Shown here: piece by piece, positions 20,636 to 32,003 of the stretch | Layout of the letters: each line of letters opens with the position of its first letter | How positions within the stretch are numbered: position 1 is the first letter of the stretch | Source of the DNA: Euglena gracilis | Lineage: Eukaryota > Euglenida > Euglenophyceae > Euglenales | Assembly: GCA_039621445.1 (NCBI GenBank) | Contig: CP154956.1 | Location: 62,884,257 to 62,948,256, forward strand | DNA length: 64,000 bases | Reading direction: 5' to 3' | Position numbers and translations under genes: made by a program | Notes under the pieces: model-generated | Seen by the model: only the letters and a program-made list of their open reading frames with translations | Told to the model about the DNA's origin: nothing | Database searches by the model: none

Positions 20636-23600
20636 TGATTTTTCTTTCAGCCCAGGTCTAACCACGGACTGGCACCGCACAGCATTTTACAGTGATCAGT
20701 ATGTTTTTGTGGTTTGTTTGTGGCTTTGTGATTTTTGTTTCGTGCTTCTTTCGTGGTGATCTGGTGTTGGAGGCAGATGCGCAATCGGCCAGAATTTACA
20801 TCTGGATTTTCAGTTCACAGAGTTTGGCTTACGGAAAAACAGCCAAGTCAAACATTTTGAATCTGGTTTCTGGGGTGCATGTTTTTTCCCCAGTTGCTTT
20901 CCACTTCGATGGAGACGCCCAGCCACGATGCTTGGGATTCTTCTCCTAGTGTTCAGGCAGCCAGATCAATGATCTTTCATTTTCAGTTTCAGAGTTTTCA
21001 GATTTCGGTTGTCCCAAATGTCATTTGGGATTGGGCACGGCATTGACATGTGTCATCATCCCAGACGGGGACAAATCAGGCATCTCAGGTGGAATTTTGA
21101 TTTGTGTTTTTTCTGTTTTTGTCACGGGACAGTTTTTCCAGAGAGAAACTTTACCCCGGACAAGGACATGTGTTGGAGAATCGGCACAGTTTTTTGAGAT
21201 TTTTCAGTCCAGTTTTATTGTGGTTTTCGAGTGTGGCAGCCCAGCAGTCCTGTGGCAGGTTTTATCTGGGTTTTTGCCAAATCCTGGTGTCGGGGGGAGA
21301 CCTCTGATGGACCACTCGAACCAAAAAGTTTTGTAAAGGGCGCAAAGAGGGGTTCCGAGGGTGGGGCTAGACCCAGGCCAGGAATAAACACCCCTGTGGC
21401 CACCGATCTAAGGGCTCAGGATACAGTTTTCAGTTTTTCAGTCTTGGGAACTAAGGTGGATTAACACCAGGAGGAAAAGACACCCCTGAGGAAAATTCAT
21501 TTACGGGCCCATCATCATTTGGTCCGGTTTTTCAGTGAAAAATCTGTTGATCTGTGGGTTGCACTTTCTGCGGCAATTTTTCGGCTGTGGGGTTTGCTTA
21601 AGGGAGAAATACACAGAAGTGGGGGACGCCTCACAATGCAAAACTCCTAAGGGCAATTTTTACAGTATGAGGCTTGTTGGAGCAGTTTTCGTGTGACCCA
21701 TCTGATGGATCATGATCAGATTTTAAGTGCCGTTTGTGGTTCAGAGTTAAGTGGCATTTTCAGGTTCGGTGCAGTGAGAAAATTTAGAAATCTGCCTTGT
21801 GTGTTGCCAGTGGTGAATTTTGTGCGTGTGTGTGTGTCCTTTGTCATGCAGGTTCAAGCAATCAATCAAACAGACATGCACTGAAGAGAATCAACACAAA
21901 AGAATTTGAGAATTTCAAGGTAGATGATTTGTTCAACAAGTTCAAGTTTGTTAACTGGGACAATGATGATTACATTGACATTGAACTACATTGAGATCTA
22001 AAAACAGACAAGTCATCAAGGAATTTGATTGAAGCAATTGAATTCAAAGTTGCAACAGTTTGAGAACGACTTCAAAGACTCAGAGACTGGGATGATAAAC
22101 ATTTCAATGAGCTGGATAACAGATTTCAGTGACATCAATGGATTGCAAGCAATTGAACCAAATCATCATTGAGTTGCAGACAATGGTGGATTTTTTACTC
22201 ATGCACTGGTAGTGGAAGTTTAAGGCTGACCTAACCGAACCGGGGACTTTGGCCCGATGCACGGCCAATGCCCAGGCTCAATGATTGGTTGGCCACTCCC
22301 ACCGTGCCAGGAATGTTTCCTGAATTGTGGGAGTCAGGTCAAGGTTGCGTTTAGCCCTGTTTTTTGTTGGTGTGGTGGATCAAAATCAGTTTTGGCTTTG
22401 TGGTTGGAATTTATGACTCAGAATTGGATACCCCTGTGAGACGTTTGGGTGGGGACAGGATTGCATCATTTTGTGACCGGATGTTTTGGTCATACCCCAG
22501 ATGTGACGGGGTTTGATGAAAGATCCATTTTTCCCATTTTATTTGTCGAATGGGGATTCTGATTTTGCAGCCAGGAATATTTAACCCGTGGCCCGCCCCG
22601 CATTGGTGGACGGTGGGGGGGGGCGACATTGTGAAGGCCCGTCCTTTGACATGTGTGAGATTTCAGCCGGTTTGGACATTACGGCCCAGGTTTGTGTATT
22701 TCGTTTTTGTTTGGAGGCTGAACCCAAGTTTTGCCCTCCCACCCTCGGTGGGGGGGCAGCAAAAACCGCTTTGGCTGAGAAAATTGGATTTGAATTTTCA
22801 GTGTTTTTGAGCTTGCCATGTCATTTGACCCCCATTGCCCCGTGTGACTGGGGGGGGGGGGCAGTGAATTTTAATTGGCAAGTCGGATTGGTTGGTTTTT
22901 TTGGCTTCGGTGATCGAACGGGGCCGGTTGGCCTGGCCCCTCTGTATGTGGTAAGCTGTTGGATGTTGCTTCTGTTGGGTTGGTTGCTCTCGGTTGGACT
23001 TTGTTTGTTTCGTGTGGCATGATGTGATCTGGACTGGGTTCAGTTGAGGGCTTTTGTAGGCCCTGGGTTGGACTCGGATTTTTGATTTTTTTGATTTTTT
23101 TTGTTTCTGGAGGATTCTTACACCAAGAGTTGAAAAAAACCTGGGATTTTGATACTTTTTTGCTGGAGGACGAAAAACGAGTTGGGATTTTAAAACTCAG
23201 TTTTTTTGTTTCGGTTTGGATTCTGATTATTCGTCAAAGGCATATTTTCATGGAACACAGCTTGGAAGCATCCGAACTCGGGGGGGGGGGGGACCCTGGA
23301 CTGGAGATGACCCCTCCTCCGTCCATAGGCCAATGTGTCCATGGGCCTTCGTGTGGGCCAATGAAAAAAAGAAAAAAACCCAGCCACGTGGGCACTAAAG
23401 CCCTGTGATATAGTGGCTGAGGGCCAATGTGAAGCCCTGTTCTCTTTGCATTCAAAAAAAAATCGATCGACCCAGTCATTTTCAGTTGGCATGACAAGGA
23501 AGTGAGCGTGCATACACACAAAACACACAACCGCACACGCACACAAACCCGCACACCCATTGTACACTATTCCATATAACCGCTTACCCACTCACCTTTT

Positions 23601-24127
23601 CACTGTTGCTCACCGTTTGCCTTTTCCTTACCCTTTCTGTCCCGAATTGGAAAGGAATGCCTAGGTTCTGTTTTCTCTTTCCCCAAACAAGTCATTTTCT
23701 GAGGCACTTTTGGCCAAAGTCAGTGATTTTTTCAAAAAAAATCGAAATCGAATGAAGTCTCACATAAGCTGCCAAAAATGATTTTCACCAAGGGGGTAGC
23801 GTGGGACTTAGGCCTTGGGGTAGAGTGCCCAGAGTTGGTTTCACACAGAATTTTCAGATTTTGTGTACAAAGACCCGTTCCCCATGCTTGTCGGAGGAAA
23901 GAGGTGGGGGGGCTTCCCCCGTAGACCTGATTTTTCAGAGTCCCCCAAGGTGCCCGATATTATGGCTGGGGGGTTCAGACTCGTAACACCGATTTTCAAA
24001 AAAAAAGGCGACAGGACCCGTTTTAAAAAAAAACAAACGGAATTTTTGCCCCCACAAAAAAAAAAGAATTTTCTCTCCCTGTTTTTGCACGGGGGGGGGG
24101 CAGAAAAACGGGTCCGACTAACGTCGC
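20636..24127 (+). other. Noncoding interior of element G
   Basis: About 3.5 kb without a convincing frame. It has T-rich and G-rich stretches, a CA-rich segment near 23505-23560, and poly-G runs near 22850 and 23280. It probably serves only as template and packaging sequence, as in other large non-autonomous LTR elements. Confidence 0.5.
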
Positions 24128-24138
24128 AAGGGAGGGGG
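24128..24138 (+). promoter_or_regulatory. Polypurine tract of element G
   Basis: The 11 bases 'aagggaggggg' lie immediately before the TG of the 3' LTR. This is where plus-strand DNA synthesis is expected to be primed and confirms the plus orientation of the element. Confidence 0.8.
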
Positions 24139-24758
24139 TGTCGGCTGCCGCTGGCGTCGGCAGCCAAAAATTTCCCAGAAAATTCCCAAAACCCCCCAGT
24201 AGGAATAACCAAAGCAAGTCAACCACCACGCGAGTAGAATTGGAACCCCATCAAATTCCGGGAAGAATTTGAGAATTCGATTTGAGAATCACAGAAGCAG
24301 AAAAGTCACCTGAGAATTGAACAATCAAAAGGATCAATTCAATTCTTTCAAGAAATCAAGGCATTGCTTTCCAACTTGTCCCTACCCACCAACAGCAGGT
24401 GAACACAAGGTACCTGCCCATCCTCTCAGCAAGGTTTGTCTTGTGTTGTTGATTTGCTTACCTAAGTAGGTGGGTTGGTTTGTCTTTGTTGCTTCCGCCT
24501 TTCAGTTGAAAAGTTCAAGTTGGAAAATGGGGAAAAACCAACAGTGGAGGGAAAAAAAGATCCTACGCGGGGCAACTGGGGACCCCGTGTCGGGGGGGCA
24601 CACCTCACCCCCTTCACCTCCGGTTGGCATGTTCGAAAACGGGGCCCAATTTCCCAAGGGCCCTGGCCTGAGCCCACCAGGGTCGGAAACGGGAAGTGGC
24701 GGCCCCAGCGAAAGCGAAAGCATCCCCCCCAGGCGAGCGGGGTCCCCATCCCCCAACA
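24139..24758 (+). repeat. 3' LTR of element G
   Basis: Begins TGTCGGCTGCCGCTGGCG and ends CCCCCAACA, followed by the CCAG duplication. It matches 19232-19853 closely; most differences are single-base or short homopolymer changes, implying a fairly recent insertion. Confidence 0.9.
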
Positions 24759-24762
24759 CCAG

Positions 24763-25339
24763 TCATTGTTATGATTTAAGCCGAGCACATTGGCCTGTGC
24801 TTTCTTTTCAAAAAAAAACTGGCCCTGGGTTATCACCCCCCTGACCTGCCGAGGCAATTGCCCTTTCCTTCGCCAGCCCATCTACCTGGGATGGTTGGGA
24901 AAACTGCAAAAGTGCCACCCGCTCTTGGGCTGGTGTTGAAGAAACTGGTTGAGCTGGAGGAAAAGGCAATGCAAAAGCAGGTAACAATGGCAGATTCCCT
25001 AAACTTTGCCCCCGTGAAAAGTCTGGGAGAGGTTGAAAATCAGGCTGCTAACAACCGTACCCATATTTTGCAATGGCAAAACCCCTGAAAAAAGCTCTGT
25101 AAAACATGGCTGGTTGGAAATGACAACCTGGCCATCCCCACCCTGAAATTCCAACATCTGTCCATTATTTGTGGGGGCTCTGAGTTCAGCCGAACTGGTT
25201 TCGGGTCCCAAATCCCTGTTCCCCGAAACTCCAATCGTCAAATTTGCCATCTGAGATTGGGCAATTGGCTGATCATCAAATAAAACAATATGAGCAGGTG
25301 TTTCCAACCCAACACTTCCAGCTGAAGGCTGAAGGAAAA
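24763..25339 (-). pseudogene. Gag of element F, upstream half
   Basis: From 25340 down, minus-strand frames contain FLQPSAGSVGLETPAHIVL, QSQMANLTIGVSGNRD and, in another frame, a helical LVELEEKAMQKQ-like complement. Near the G insertion the frame reads KKAQANVLGLNHNNDW and would continue in the half beyond G. The start codon is not evident because the LTR of copy B abuts at 25340. Confidence 0.4.
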
Positions 25340-25952
25340 AGTGTACGTCCAAGGACTTCCCTTTGACCCCTTTTGTCCCGGAAAAGCCTGTTTTGCTTTT
25401 TTCCAGTGCGCACCTACTTAGGTGAGTAAAAATCTTTGGAGTAGCAAAACCCCTTTTCCCAATTCCCATATGCTAAGGCAGAGCACAAAGCAAGTCGCTG
25501 TGTAAGGTTTTTCCTTCACAGTCGTGTTCAGTCTTTTCAGAGGGTTATCCTCTTACTTCAAAACAGTCAGAATGTGAAGAATATAATACCACATGTGAGG
25601 AAAAGAGATCACGCGAACACGTGTGATACGTGTCGCTAATTCCCATAGGATCTGCCACGATCGTCAGGCTGTGTTCATCACAGCCGTCAGATTGTGACGG
25701 ATACAGACTCTGCAGGTTTCCTACAGAGCTGGGATCGTGCCTGGCACACATCCCCCTCCCAGGGCTATGCCCGTTTTCCATCTTGGACCAGGTCATTCCA
25801 GGTCCCGTCCGGATTTTGGACACAGTCCTGATCGGGTTCTGCTTTTCAGAACACGTATCTCTTTTCTCCACAGGGGCGCAACCCAAAAACCCGAAAACAC
25901 GCAAAAGGTTACCGCTTAGCCGTTCCGGCTCAGGGGTGCGAAAAAGCCCACT
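25340..25952 (-). mobile_element. 3' LTR of copy B (X-bearing element)
   Basis: On the minus strand it shows the blocks of the copy A LTR in the same order: 'agtgggct' at the start, 'cctggtccaag', 'cgggcatagccctgggaggg' continuing 'ggatgtgt', 'cagatcctat', 'gtggtattatattctt', 'gggaaaaggggtttt', 'aagtaggtgcgc', and terminal 'ggacgtacact'. Homology with copy A also extends upstream (gcacacccc...gaaacctgccagc). The left edge is estimated from the AGTGT...ACACT pattern. Confidence 0.65.
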
Positions 25953-26402
25953 GTGGGATACGGGGCTGGCAGGTTTCCCGTCAAAGTGTCCCATCCACCC
26001 ACTTTGGGGTGTGCCAAAGGCACGCGGGGTTGGTCAAGCGATTCGTTGAAAACCCGAGGGGAGAGGTGTGGAAGGGGGATGGGGCAAGCTCCTATCCTGG
26101 TCATACCCGGATATGGCTCCTAGGCGGTCATATCCGCACTAGGAAACAAAAGCCTACTTACAAAACCGAGTGCCGGCAACAGCTTTGCGGGGATGGGGGG
26201 GGAAAGTAGGGAGGAGAGGGGGGGCTGACTTAGGCCAGAACAGAATTTTTGCTGTCTGGCAGCCTTAAGGGGCGTTAGGGCCGAAAAGTGACAGGTTCGC
26301 CTATTATTACGGCGTGCGCGCTGTGTGCTGTGTGTCACTTAGCGGCTTGCCTGGTTTCCCGGCTGCCAAGGTCTTCACAGCAGTAGCTCCTTCACGACGC
26401 AA

Positions 26403-27150
26403 TCAGAGGCGCTTACCTGTTGCGGACAGTTTCCGTCCGCATGGCCATTGGTAGAGGGGTTGGAGGGAGGGGGGGGGCTCTTGGATGCTTCCATCCCGAG
26501 CGCAGGGTGACACAGACTCAGGTTCATCCCAGGGCTGTTTAGCGATTTCCGCTACCAGTGTATATAGTATAAGGGGGTGTCCAGGCTGCATGAAGACGCT
26601 TACATTACATGGGCCTGGTAATGCCGTTTCGGCATTACATCCTTTCCAACCGCCAAAAATCATGACGGGAGTCCAGGGGATCTTCCACCAGGACCATTTG
26701 GAATTGTGGTGGTGGTGGTGGCCTGTCTACGAGCCAGGTTTCTGGCGATTTGTAATCGAAGTCAGGTTCCACCCAGTCCCGAACCCATCCTTCGGGGAAC
26801 TGTGTGCTTGGTTGCACACGCTCTTTCCGCGAGGAACCATTGCAGCTTCTCCCAGAATTTCCTGGGCAGAGTGGCTGGCCAGATGAAGTGATTCATCCGT
26901 GGGTGATTGGCTGATACCTGCAGGGCATTCCCCGGATGGAAGTCAATCGGCATGTGATGCGCACATTCCGCGCGGACTGTATGGGGTCGTAATACAACCC
27001 CAAGCCAGTCTTTCCAGCTCATCCCGTGGTCTTCAGGTGGCCATTGTGGCAGCCACCAGCGACCGTTTCGGTCCTGGGTTGTTGAAAAGGTGGCTTTGGC
27101 TACCTTCCCCCCCTGACCTCCTTGGGCAGTGGATGAAAGAGACCCCCTTT
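26403..27150 (-). pseudogene. ORF X copy B, C-terminal part
   Basis: Downstream of the Cys-rich segment the minus strand stays coding in a coherent way: LFHPLPKEVRGGKVAKATFS, GRWWLPQWPPEDHGMSWKDW, ECAHHMPIDFHPGNALQVSA, LPRKFWEKLQWFLAER (27150-26800). It then shifts frame to VRDWVEPDFDYKSPETWLVD (about 26.8-26.7 kb) and to NAETALPGPCNVSVFMQPG (about 26.6 kb). Many tryptophans are seen, as elsewhere in X. I recognise no family. Confidence 0.4.
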
Positions 27151-27525
27151 GCTCATAAAAGAAAGGTGCAAGAACCTGACTTCACAATTGGCCCATGTGT
27201 CCTTCATGGGGGGGGGCCTTCCACAAAGGAGTCTTCCCCAACGCCCCCCTCCCCACCAACCGCCCAACCATACCCAGCAACATTCCTACTGTGATGTGTC
27301 GGAACTTTGGAACTTTTGGGTGTACATACCTTACCTTTGTGCACAGGCTGGCCTTGAAGCTTTGGTACAAAATGTGTTTTGTGCTTATGGTTTGGAAGTA
27401 AAAGCGCCACGAAGGTCAAAAGGTCGAGGAAAAAGGAGAGTACAAAGAAAGATCCTACGCAAAAGCTCAGTCCAAGAAGAAGGAGAAGAAGGACTGAAAG
27501 CTTTACAGTTGTCAACATGGTAATA

Positions 27526-28060
27526 TTACCCCTGCCTCCCCGGCAGCGAGGCGTATCGCCCCACTGTCGATCTGCCACCCACGGGCCATTCCCGTGTGGC
27601 GGTAGTGGTCAAGGTTGAGGTTGGCGTACTTGAAAAGATCCTTGTTCTTTTTGTGCAAGGTGGAGTATTCCTCCAGTGGCTTCTGGGAACTTGGCACGAT
27701 TGTGCGAACTGCGCCTTCCGCAGTTTGCAGAAGGTACCTCGAAGGCAGTTGACGCAGAGTACTGGTACATTCGTACCATCTAGCTCGGTGTGGCTAAAAT
27801 TGTGCCTGTGGGTCCAACTGTCCACGCACTTGGCGCATACCAACTCGGCACAGTTGGGGATGTATACATCCTTGTGGAACGATTTCCGATCCACAGGGTT
27901 GCACACATGAACGAGGGGTAATCCCAAGTCAGGGGCAGTGTTATACATCTTGTGGCATACAGTGCAAAGCCACACAAAACGGTTTTCCGTCGTTTTATCG
28001 ATGAGGAATTCCTCACTGAAGTATTGGGCCAGAACACGGGGGATCTGGAATTGTAATAAT
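27526..28060 (-). pseudogene. Cys-rich zinc-binding region of ORF X, copy B
   Basis: The frame reads LAQYFSEEFLIDKTTENRFV, then WLCTVCHKMYN, HVCNP, NCAELVCAKCVDSWTHRHNF, SH and VLCVNCLRGTFCKLRK. Three C-x2-C pairs, additional cysteines and several histidines over about 75 residues suggest two or more zinc sites, treble-clef or RING-like in spacing, but I cannot assign a named fold. The upstream frame (EVFFDWNAINQDDPEIHDLK, about 28.2 kb) joins through a frameshift near 28090. A DNA-, RNA- or protein-binding role is inferred. Confidence 0.5.
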
Positions 28061-31000
28061 TCCAGGTCACGTTCTGATCAAAGGACCATTTTCAGCCCTG
28101 ACAGAACAGTGGCTCAATCCACCGGTTGAGACATTGATTTGTCCTCAGTTTGTGGTCGATCATCATGTACCTGTTTTTCAGGTCATGAATCTCAGGATCA
28201 TCCTGATTGATCGCGTTCCAGTCGAAGAAAACTTCGTCTTCCGAAGGTGTCTCGGCTGTTGAGGCGCGGGATTTTCCCTGCCTCTTCGACGGAGGTTTCG
28301 GCTGTGAGGTTTTCCCATAGCCGGATGATGCGACGTGCGTTAATCCTTGTCCCGAGGTTGGTCCCCGAGAAGAGGATGCAGCTCTCTGGCCTCCAGCACC
28401 ACCACCGCCTTTCGGTGGGGGCTGCTCACCAGATTTCGGTGTGGGCTTAAAAGGGGCGGCGCCCGGCTTTGTTTTTGCTTTGGCCTTCAGACTTCCGGTT
28501 TCCGGAGCATCCGAGGGCCGCCGTCCGGCGTTGCGCTTTCTGGCCTAGGTGCGTGGTGACGCTTAGGACGGGGGTCTTCTCCCCGACGCTGAGCGCCGTT
28601 GACCTTCAGCAGGGGTTTCCCGAGCTGAGAGTCGTCCTACACGTTCCTTCGCGGCTTCCGTGGGTTTCCCAGGGTTAGCCGTGGGGGATGGTGTAGGAAT
28701 AGGCTTGGCCGGCGCACTTCGCACGGGTTGAGCTTGTGGTGGGGGCATGGACGTCCGCTCGGCCTGCTTTTCAGGCGCCGGTGTCCGTGTGCCTGGATGC
28801 TTTGGTGCAGTGGCGGTGGACATGCGCTGAGGTGCAGGTTCATCCCTTGCCTCGGATGGCGCTACCGGTGCTGATACAGTTCATCCCGTACTGGCACGGT
28901 TGCTGTTGGCTCCACTGCCATTGCTGTCTGTTCGCCTTCGTCCGTGTCGCTTCCGACACTGGCGGTGGCGCCGCAGTTGGAGGAGGTGCATCCTCCACCA
29001 TGGCTGCAGTATCAGGTGTGTCTTCCGCCGGCTGGGCCGTTTCCGCCGCAGCTGTGGAATAACTGGCCGCAGTGCCACGCGGAGTGACAGCTGCGATCAA
29101 TGACCGCAAACCACCGAGTACGCGTCCGCCCAGCGAGGTGCGCCGTTCAGGTTCTTCACCTGAAGTGGGCTCCTCCGCTGGCTCCTCTGTCGATGGGGTT
29201 TCCCCGTAAACAGGGAGGTTGAGGCGTAATACCTCAGGTGTATGGGGTACCGTCTCCGGCGGGTTTTCCCGCGGAGGGGTCGGTCCGCCCGGCGTACCCA
29301 GTGAGGATGGTGACTGTGAGACAGATGTCGTTTCACCTGTCGGCGATCCTGGGCGCTGGGCAGTTTCTTCCACAGTGTCCAGCATCACGACCGATGGGCC
29401 ATGGGTTTCCCGTGCCGGAGGTTCCGTTGGCTGAGGTTCATCCTCGGCCATTGGGACCGTTTCTTCCTCCTCCTCCGCTTCCGGAAGGGAGTCCTCTGTG
29501 TGGAGTTGTTCTGCAGTACGCGGGTCTTTTCCGCTCCTGTAGCAGCCTTGTGCATCTGACCGGCTGTAAAGGCTTATACTTTCACTCCTGTCAGAGTTGG
29601 GGTATGAGGTCGGCCACGACGCTCTCACCCAGCTTCCGGGTGGAGGTGGTGGCTCGTCCTCATTGATCAGGCAGAGGTCTTCCCACTGCGATCGAAGGTT
29701 CCATCCCATACCCTGCTCTCCTGTGTCTTCCAGGAAAGAGGGCAATGGGACCGCATACCGAGTTTGCTACCTCGAGTGCTGCGAAGTAAGGTTCGAACTC
29801 CTTCCAGTCCAGGATATCCCCGAACTGGGTATCCAGGAGATCCCGGAGGCCGATGCCTCTCTGTTTCCATTCCGGCCGCAGGTTCATCCTGCGTCGGTTG
29901 GGTCATGAGGTCTGGCGTCCACCTCGGTGTATCCCGGAGGTAACCACTTCCTGTGGATATCCACGTCAGTGGTCATCTGTTCCAGTAAATAAATGTAGAC
30001 TTCCAGGACGTAGGTAATCCACGCCCTGTGCCAGTACTGTTGCAGCAGAAATATTTTCTGCCCGTGTTGTTTCAGCACCTTTCGGTCTTGTGTCCCGATC
30101 CGGGGATTCCGGCACTGATGCAGGAGGAATCTCCTGGTCGGCTGGCTGCCTGCATTGTCGGCAGTCGGAGGCGGTTTTCCGCGTTCTCCGAAACCCCAGG
30201 AGTCAACAATGTGAACTTCCTTGGAAAACTGGCATTCCAGTTTGTACCGCTGGGGGTACGCGACGTCGACGTCCAGTACTTTGAACAGCGTGCCATACAT
30301 GCTGTCCAAGAATATTCGGAGGTTGCGCATGAACATTACCGCAGCCTGCGCCTGGAGTTTCTCCGGCAGGGGGTAATATTTCCCCTGGATTCCCAGTGCT
30401 CCGACGGAATACATGTGGTTGAAGGTTTCCCTCAACGGTGCTACGAACGTTTCGTTGTCAGGACATGTTCCCAAACAGTCAGCATACGTCTGACCGTTTC
30501 GGTCGGTAAAGATGCCGAAGTTCTGGCAGGGGTATCCCAACCAGAACCACAGCTCCCAGAAACCGGACATCCGGTCCAGGACAACTTCATCCGAATGAGG
30601 GTATCCCTCAAACGCATGAAGTTCGGAACTGTAGAAAAATCTTTTGCAGTGATCGTACATACGATTCTGCACCACTTCGAACACCGCATCCTGTGGTCGG
30701 TGGATCACGTTGCTTGCGTGTGTAAACTTCTGGAGATCTTCGGCGATTTTCGGCCAGATCTCCTGAAGGTAGGTGAATACCACAGCAACGTCATCATCCT
30801 TCGTTTTCGAAGGTTCGGCGGCTTTTCCGCCCTTGCCTGCTGGGGGTCCGGCAGATTTTACGCCTGTGCCTGGAGCTGGCCAAGCAGCTTTTCCGCCTTT
30901 GCCAGGTGGTTCTTTTCACCTTTCTCCAGTGTTTTCCTTTCCCCTTACCCTTGACTTTACCTTTACCCTTACCCTTTGTGTTAGACAGCCATTCGAATGT

Positions 31001-31335
31001 TGCCCAGTAATCCCAGTATTCTGGGTCTTATGGTGTAAACACAGGGTATGTCACGGATTCCGTGCTGGGCGTTCGAGCAAACTCCTGCTCAGCGTCACCA
31101 CGATTCGAGTAAACCGGTGCAACCGGAGGTGATCGGGTTTCGCGACGTGCCCGTTCTGCCGTCACGTCTGGCGCTGGTGGAGCTTCCTCCTCAGAATCGA
31201 CGTGCATCGCCGCGGGCGGATTTTCCGACCTTGGCGAGCGGCGCTGTGGCTGCGGCGTCAGAGTTTCCGGGCCGCGGTCACGCTTGCCGGCGGCAGAGCT
31301 TGTGGGTGTGTACCAGGCAGCCGTAAGGCCATGGC

Positions 31336-31745
31336 AGTGTGTATGTAGGTATAAGCCTACGGCCAGATATAGCTCTGAGCCCCATACACAGTACTATGCT
31401 AGGTGGTATTCCTACAGATGGCCAACAGCCTGAATTAGGAATACCTAAGCCTAATTCTGGTTCTCCTCTCCACAGGTGGTATTTTATTCCATTCTGGTCT
31501 TTGATTCAAGACTTGATTTTCAAGTTTCATTTTGCTCATTTTGAAGTCCTGACAGGACAGCCAAGTCACTTGGCACTTTTCCTTGTCGTAGCCCATAGGG
31601 CTTCTCCCCTGCCTTGTTCTCTGCCTCTTAATTAGGGAAAAGGGCGAAAACTTTTATATTATTCTTTTCAATTTTTCCGTTACTCCAACTTTTATTCTTT
31701 TGCGCACCAAAGGGCGAAAGCGAGGAAAAGGGTTGGACATACACT
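31336..31745 (+). mobile_element. 5' LTR of element D
   Basis: Left edge AGTGTGTATG, right edge CATACACT directly followed by the primer site. It shares 'ttctcctctccacaggtggt', 'gcgcaccaaagggcgaaagc' and the 'gaattagg...cctaa' region with the copy A LTR. It is shorter (410 bp against about 570-610), so either the families differ by indels or the left edge is imprecise. Confidence 0.65.
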
Positions 31746-31778
31746 TGGTAGCAGTTTAGGGTTTCGATCCTTTCGACC
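31746..31778 (+). promoter_or_regulatory. Primer-binding site for initiator tRNA-Met, with T-arm complementarity
   Basis: TGGTAGCAG (31746-31754) is complementary to the 3' end of eukaryotic initiator tRNA-Met including CCA. After a six-base mismatch, GTTTCGATCC (31761-31770) and TCGACC (31773-31778) match the complement of its T-arm and variable-loop region in register. Retrotransposons such as Ty1 and Ty3 are known to use extra complementarity to the same tRNA. Confidence 0.75.
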
Positions 31779-32003
31779 GCAAACGGTCGTGTGGTGCCCC
31801 GCATATAGGCGAACACAGGCACTACAAGCCGTTTCCGGCCAAAGCCGTACGCACGGAAACGTCCTCTGACGGTTCGCAGTATACACTGCTTCAAACCTCA
31901 GAGTTCGGGTCTCTGCTTACTTTTTATACTATCCCCTCTTTTTGCACTTGCTTCTGCGTTTTACCCCGCAATCTACACTTGGTTTTTGTGTTTTTCCTCA
32001 AAA

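Larger units (their letters stand above)
19232..24758 (+). mobile_element. Element G: non-autonomous LTR retrotransposon, 5.5 kb
   Basis: Two direct repeats, 19232-19853 (622 bp) and 24139-24758 (620 bp), are nearly identical, start TGTCGG and end CCCCCAACA, so each has the standard TG...CA ends. The 4-bp sequence CCAG lies on both sides (19228-19231 and 24759-24762), a perfect target-site duplication. A primer-binding site follows the 5' LTR and a purine tract precedes the 3' LTR. The only sizeable frame is a 260-codon ORF; no protease, RT or integrase is present, so it must have been mobilised in trans. It sits in the gag of element F. Confidence 0.9.
16688..25339 (-). mobile_element. Element F: Ty3/gypsy-type remnant with C5-methyltransferase-like domain
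   Basis: Read on the minus strand: gag (25.3-24.76 kb, then 19.23-18.7 kb), zinc-knuckle nucleocapsid (18.5-18.1 kb), methyltransferase-like domain (17.99-17.3 kb) and protease (17.16-16.69 kb). RT, RNase H and integrase are missing, so the element is 3'-truncated. The interval 19232-24758 is a separate LTR element (G) that landed in gag. The order gag-MTase-PR matches element C, so C and F are related families. Confidence 0.7.
26403..31335 (-). pseudogene. ORF X, copy B (most complete copy; cut at 31335 by element D)
   Basis: About 4.9 kb of minus-strand coding sequence in a few frames. In order: a charged Pro-rich start (VDSEEEAPPAPDVTAERAR, about 31.2 kb); YWDYWATFEWLSN then a GKGKGKVKGKGKEN basic stretch (about 30.95 kb); a globular part with SGFWELWFWLGYPCQNFG (about 30.53 kb); FKVLDVDVAYPQRYKLEC; IFLLQQYWHRAWITYVLEVY (about 30.0 kb); LLDTQFGDILDWKEFEPYF (about 29.8 kb); an acidic Pro-rich region with SLGGRVLGGL (about 29.1 kb); a GAAPFKPTPK segment; then the Cys-rich region and C-terminal part listed separately. 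No signal peptide or membrane span is seen. The function is unknown. Confidence 0.65.

Noticed and set aside
23500-23560. CRISPR-like or regulatory CA-rich repeat
   Set aside because: Simple sequence without spaced identical repeats.
27204-27578. Minus-strand frame with a Leu-rich run (LSVLLLLLLGLS) resembling a membrane protein
   Set aside because: The hydrophobic run comes from an AAG-rich repeat (27470-27495) read on the opposite strand; no conserved block surrounds it.
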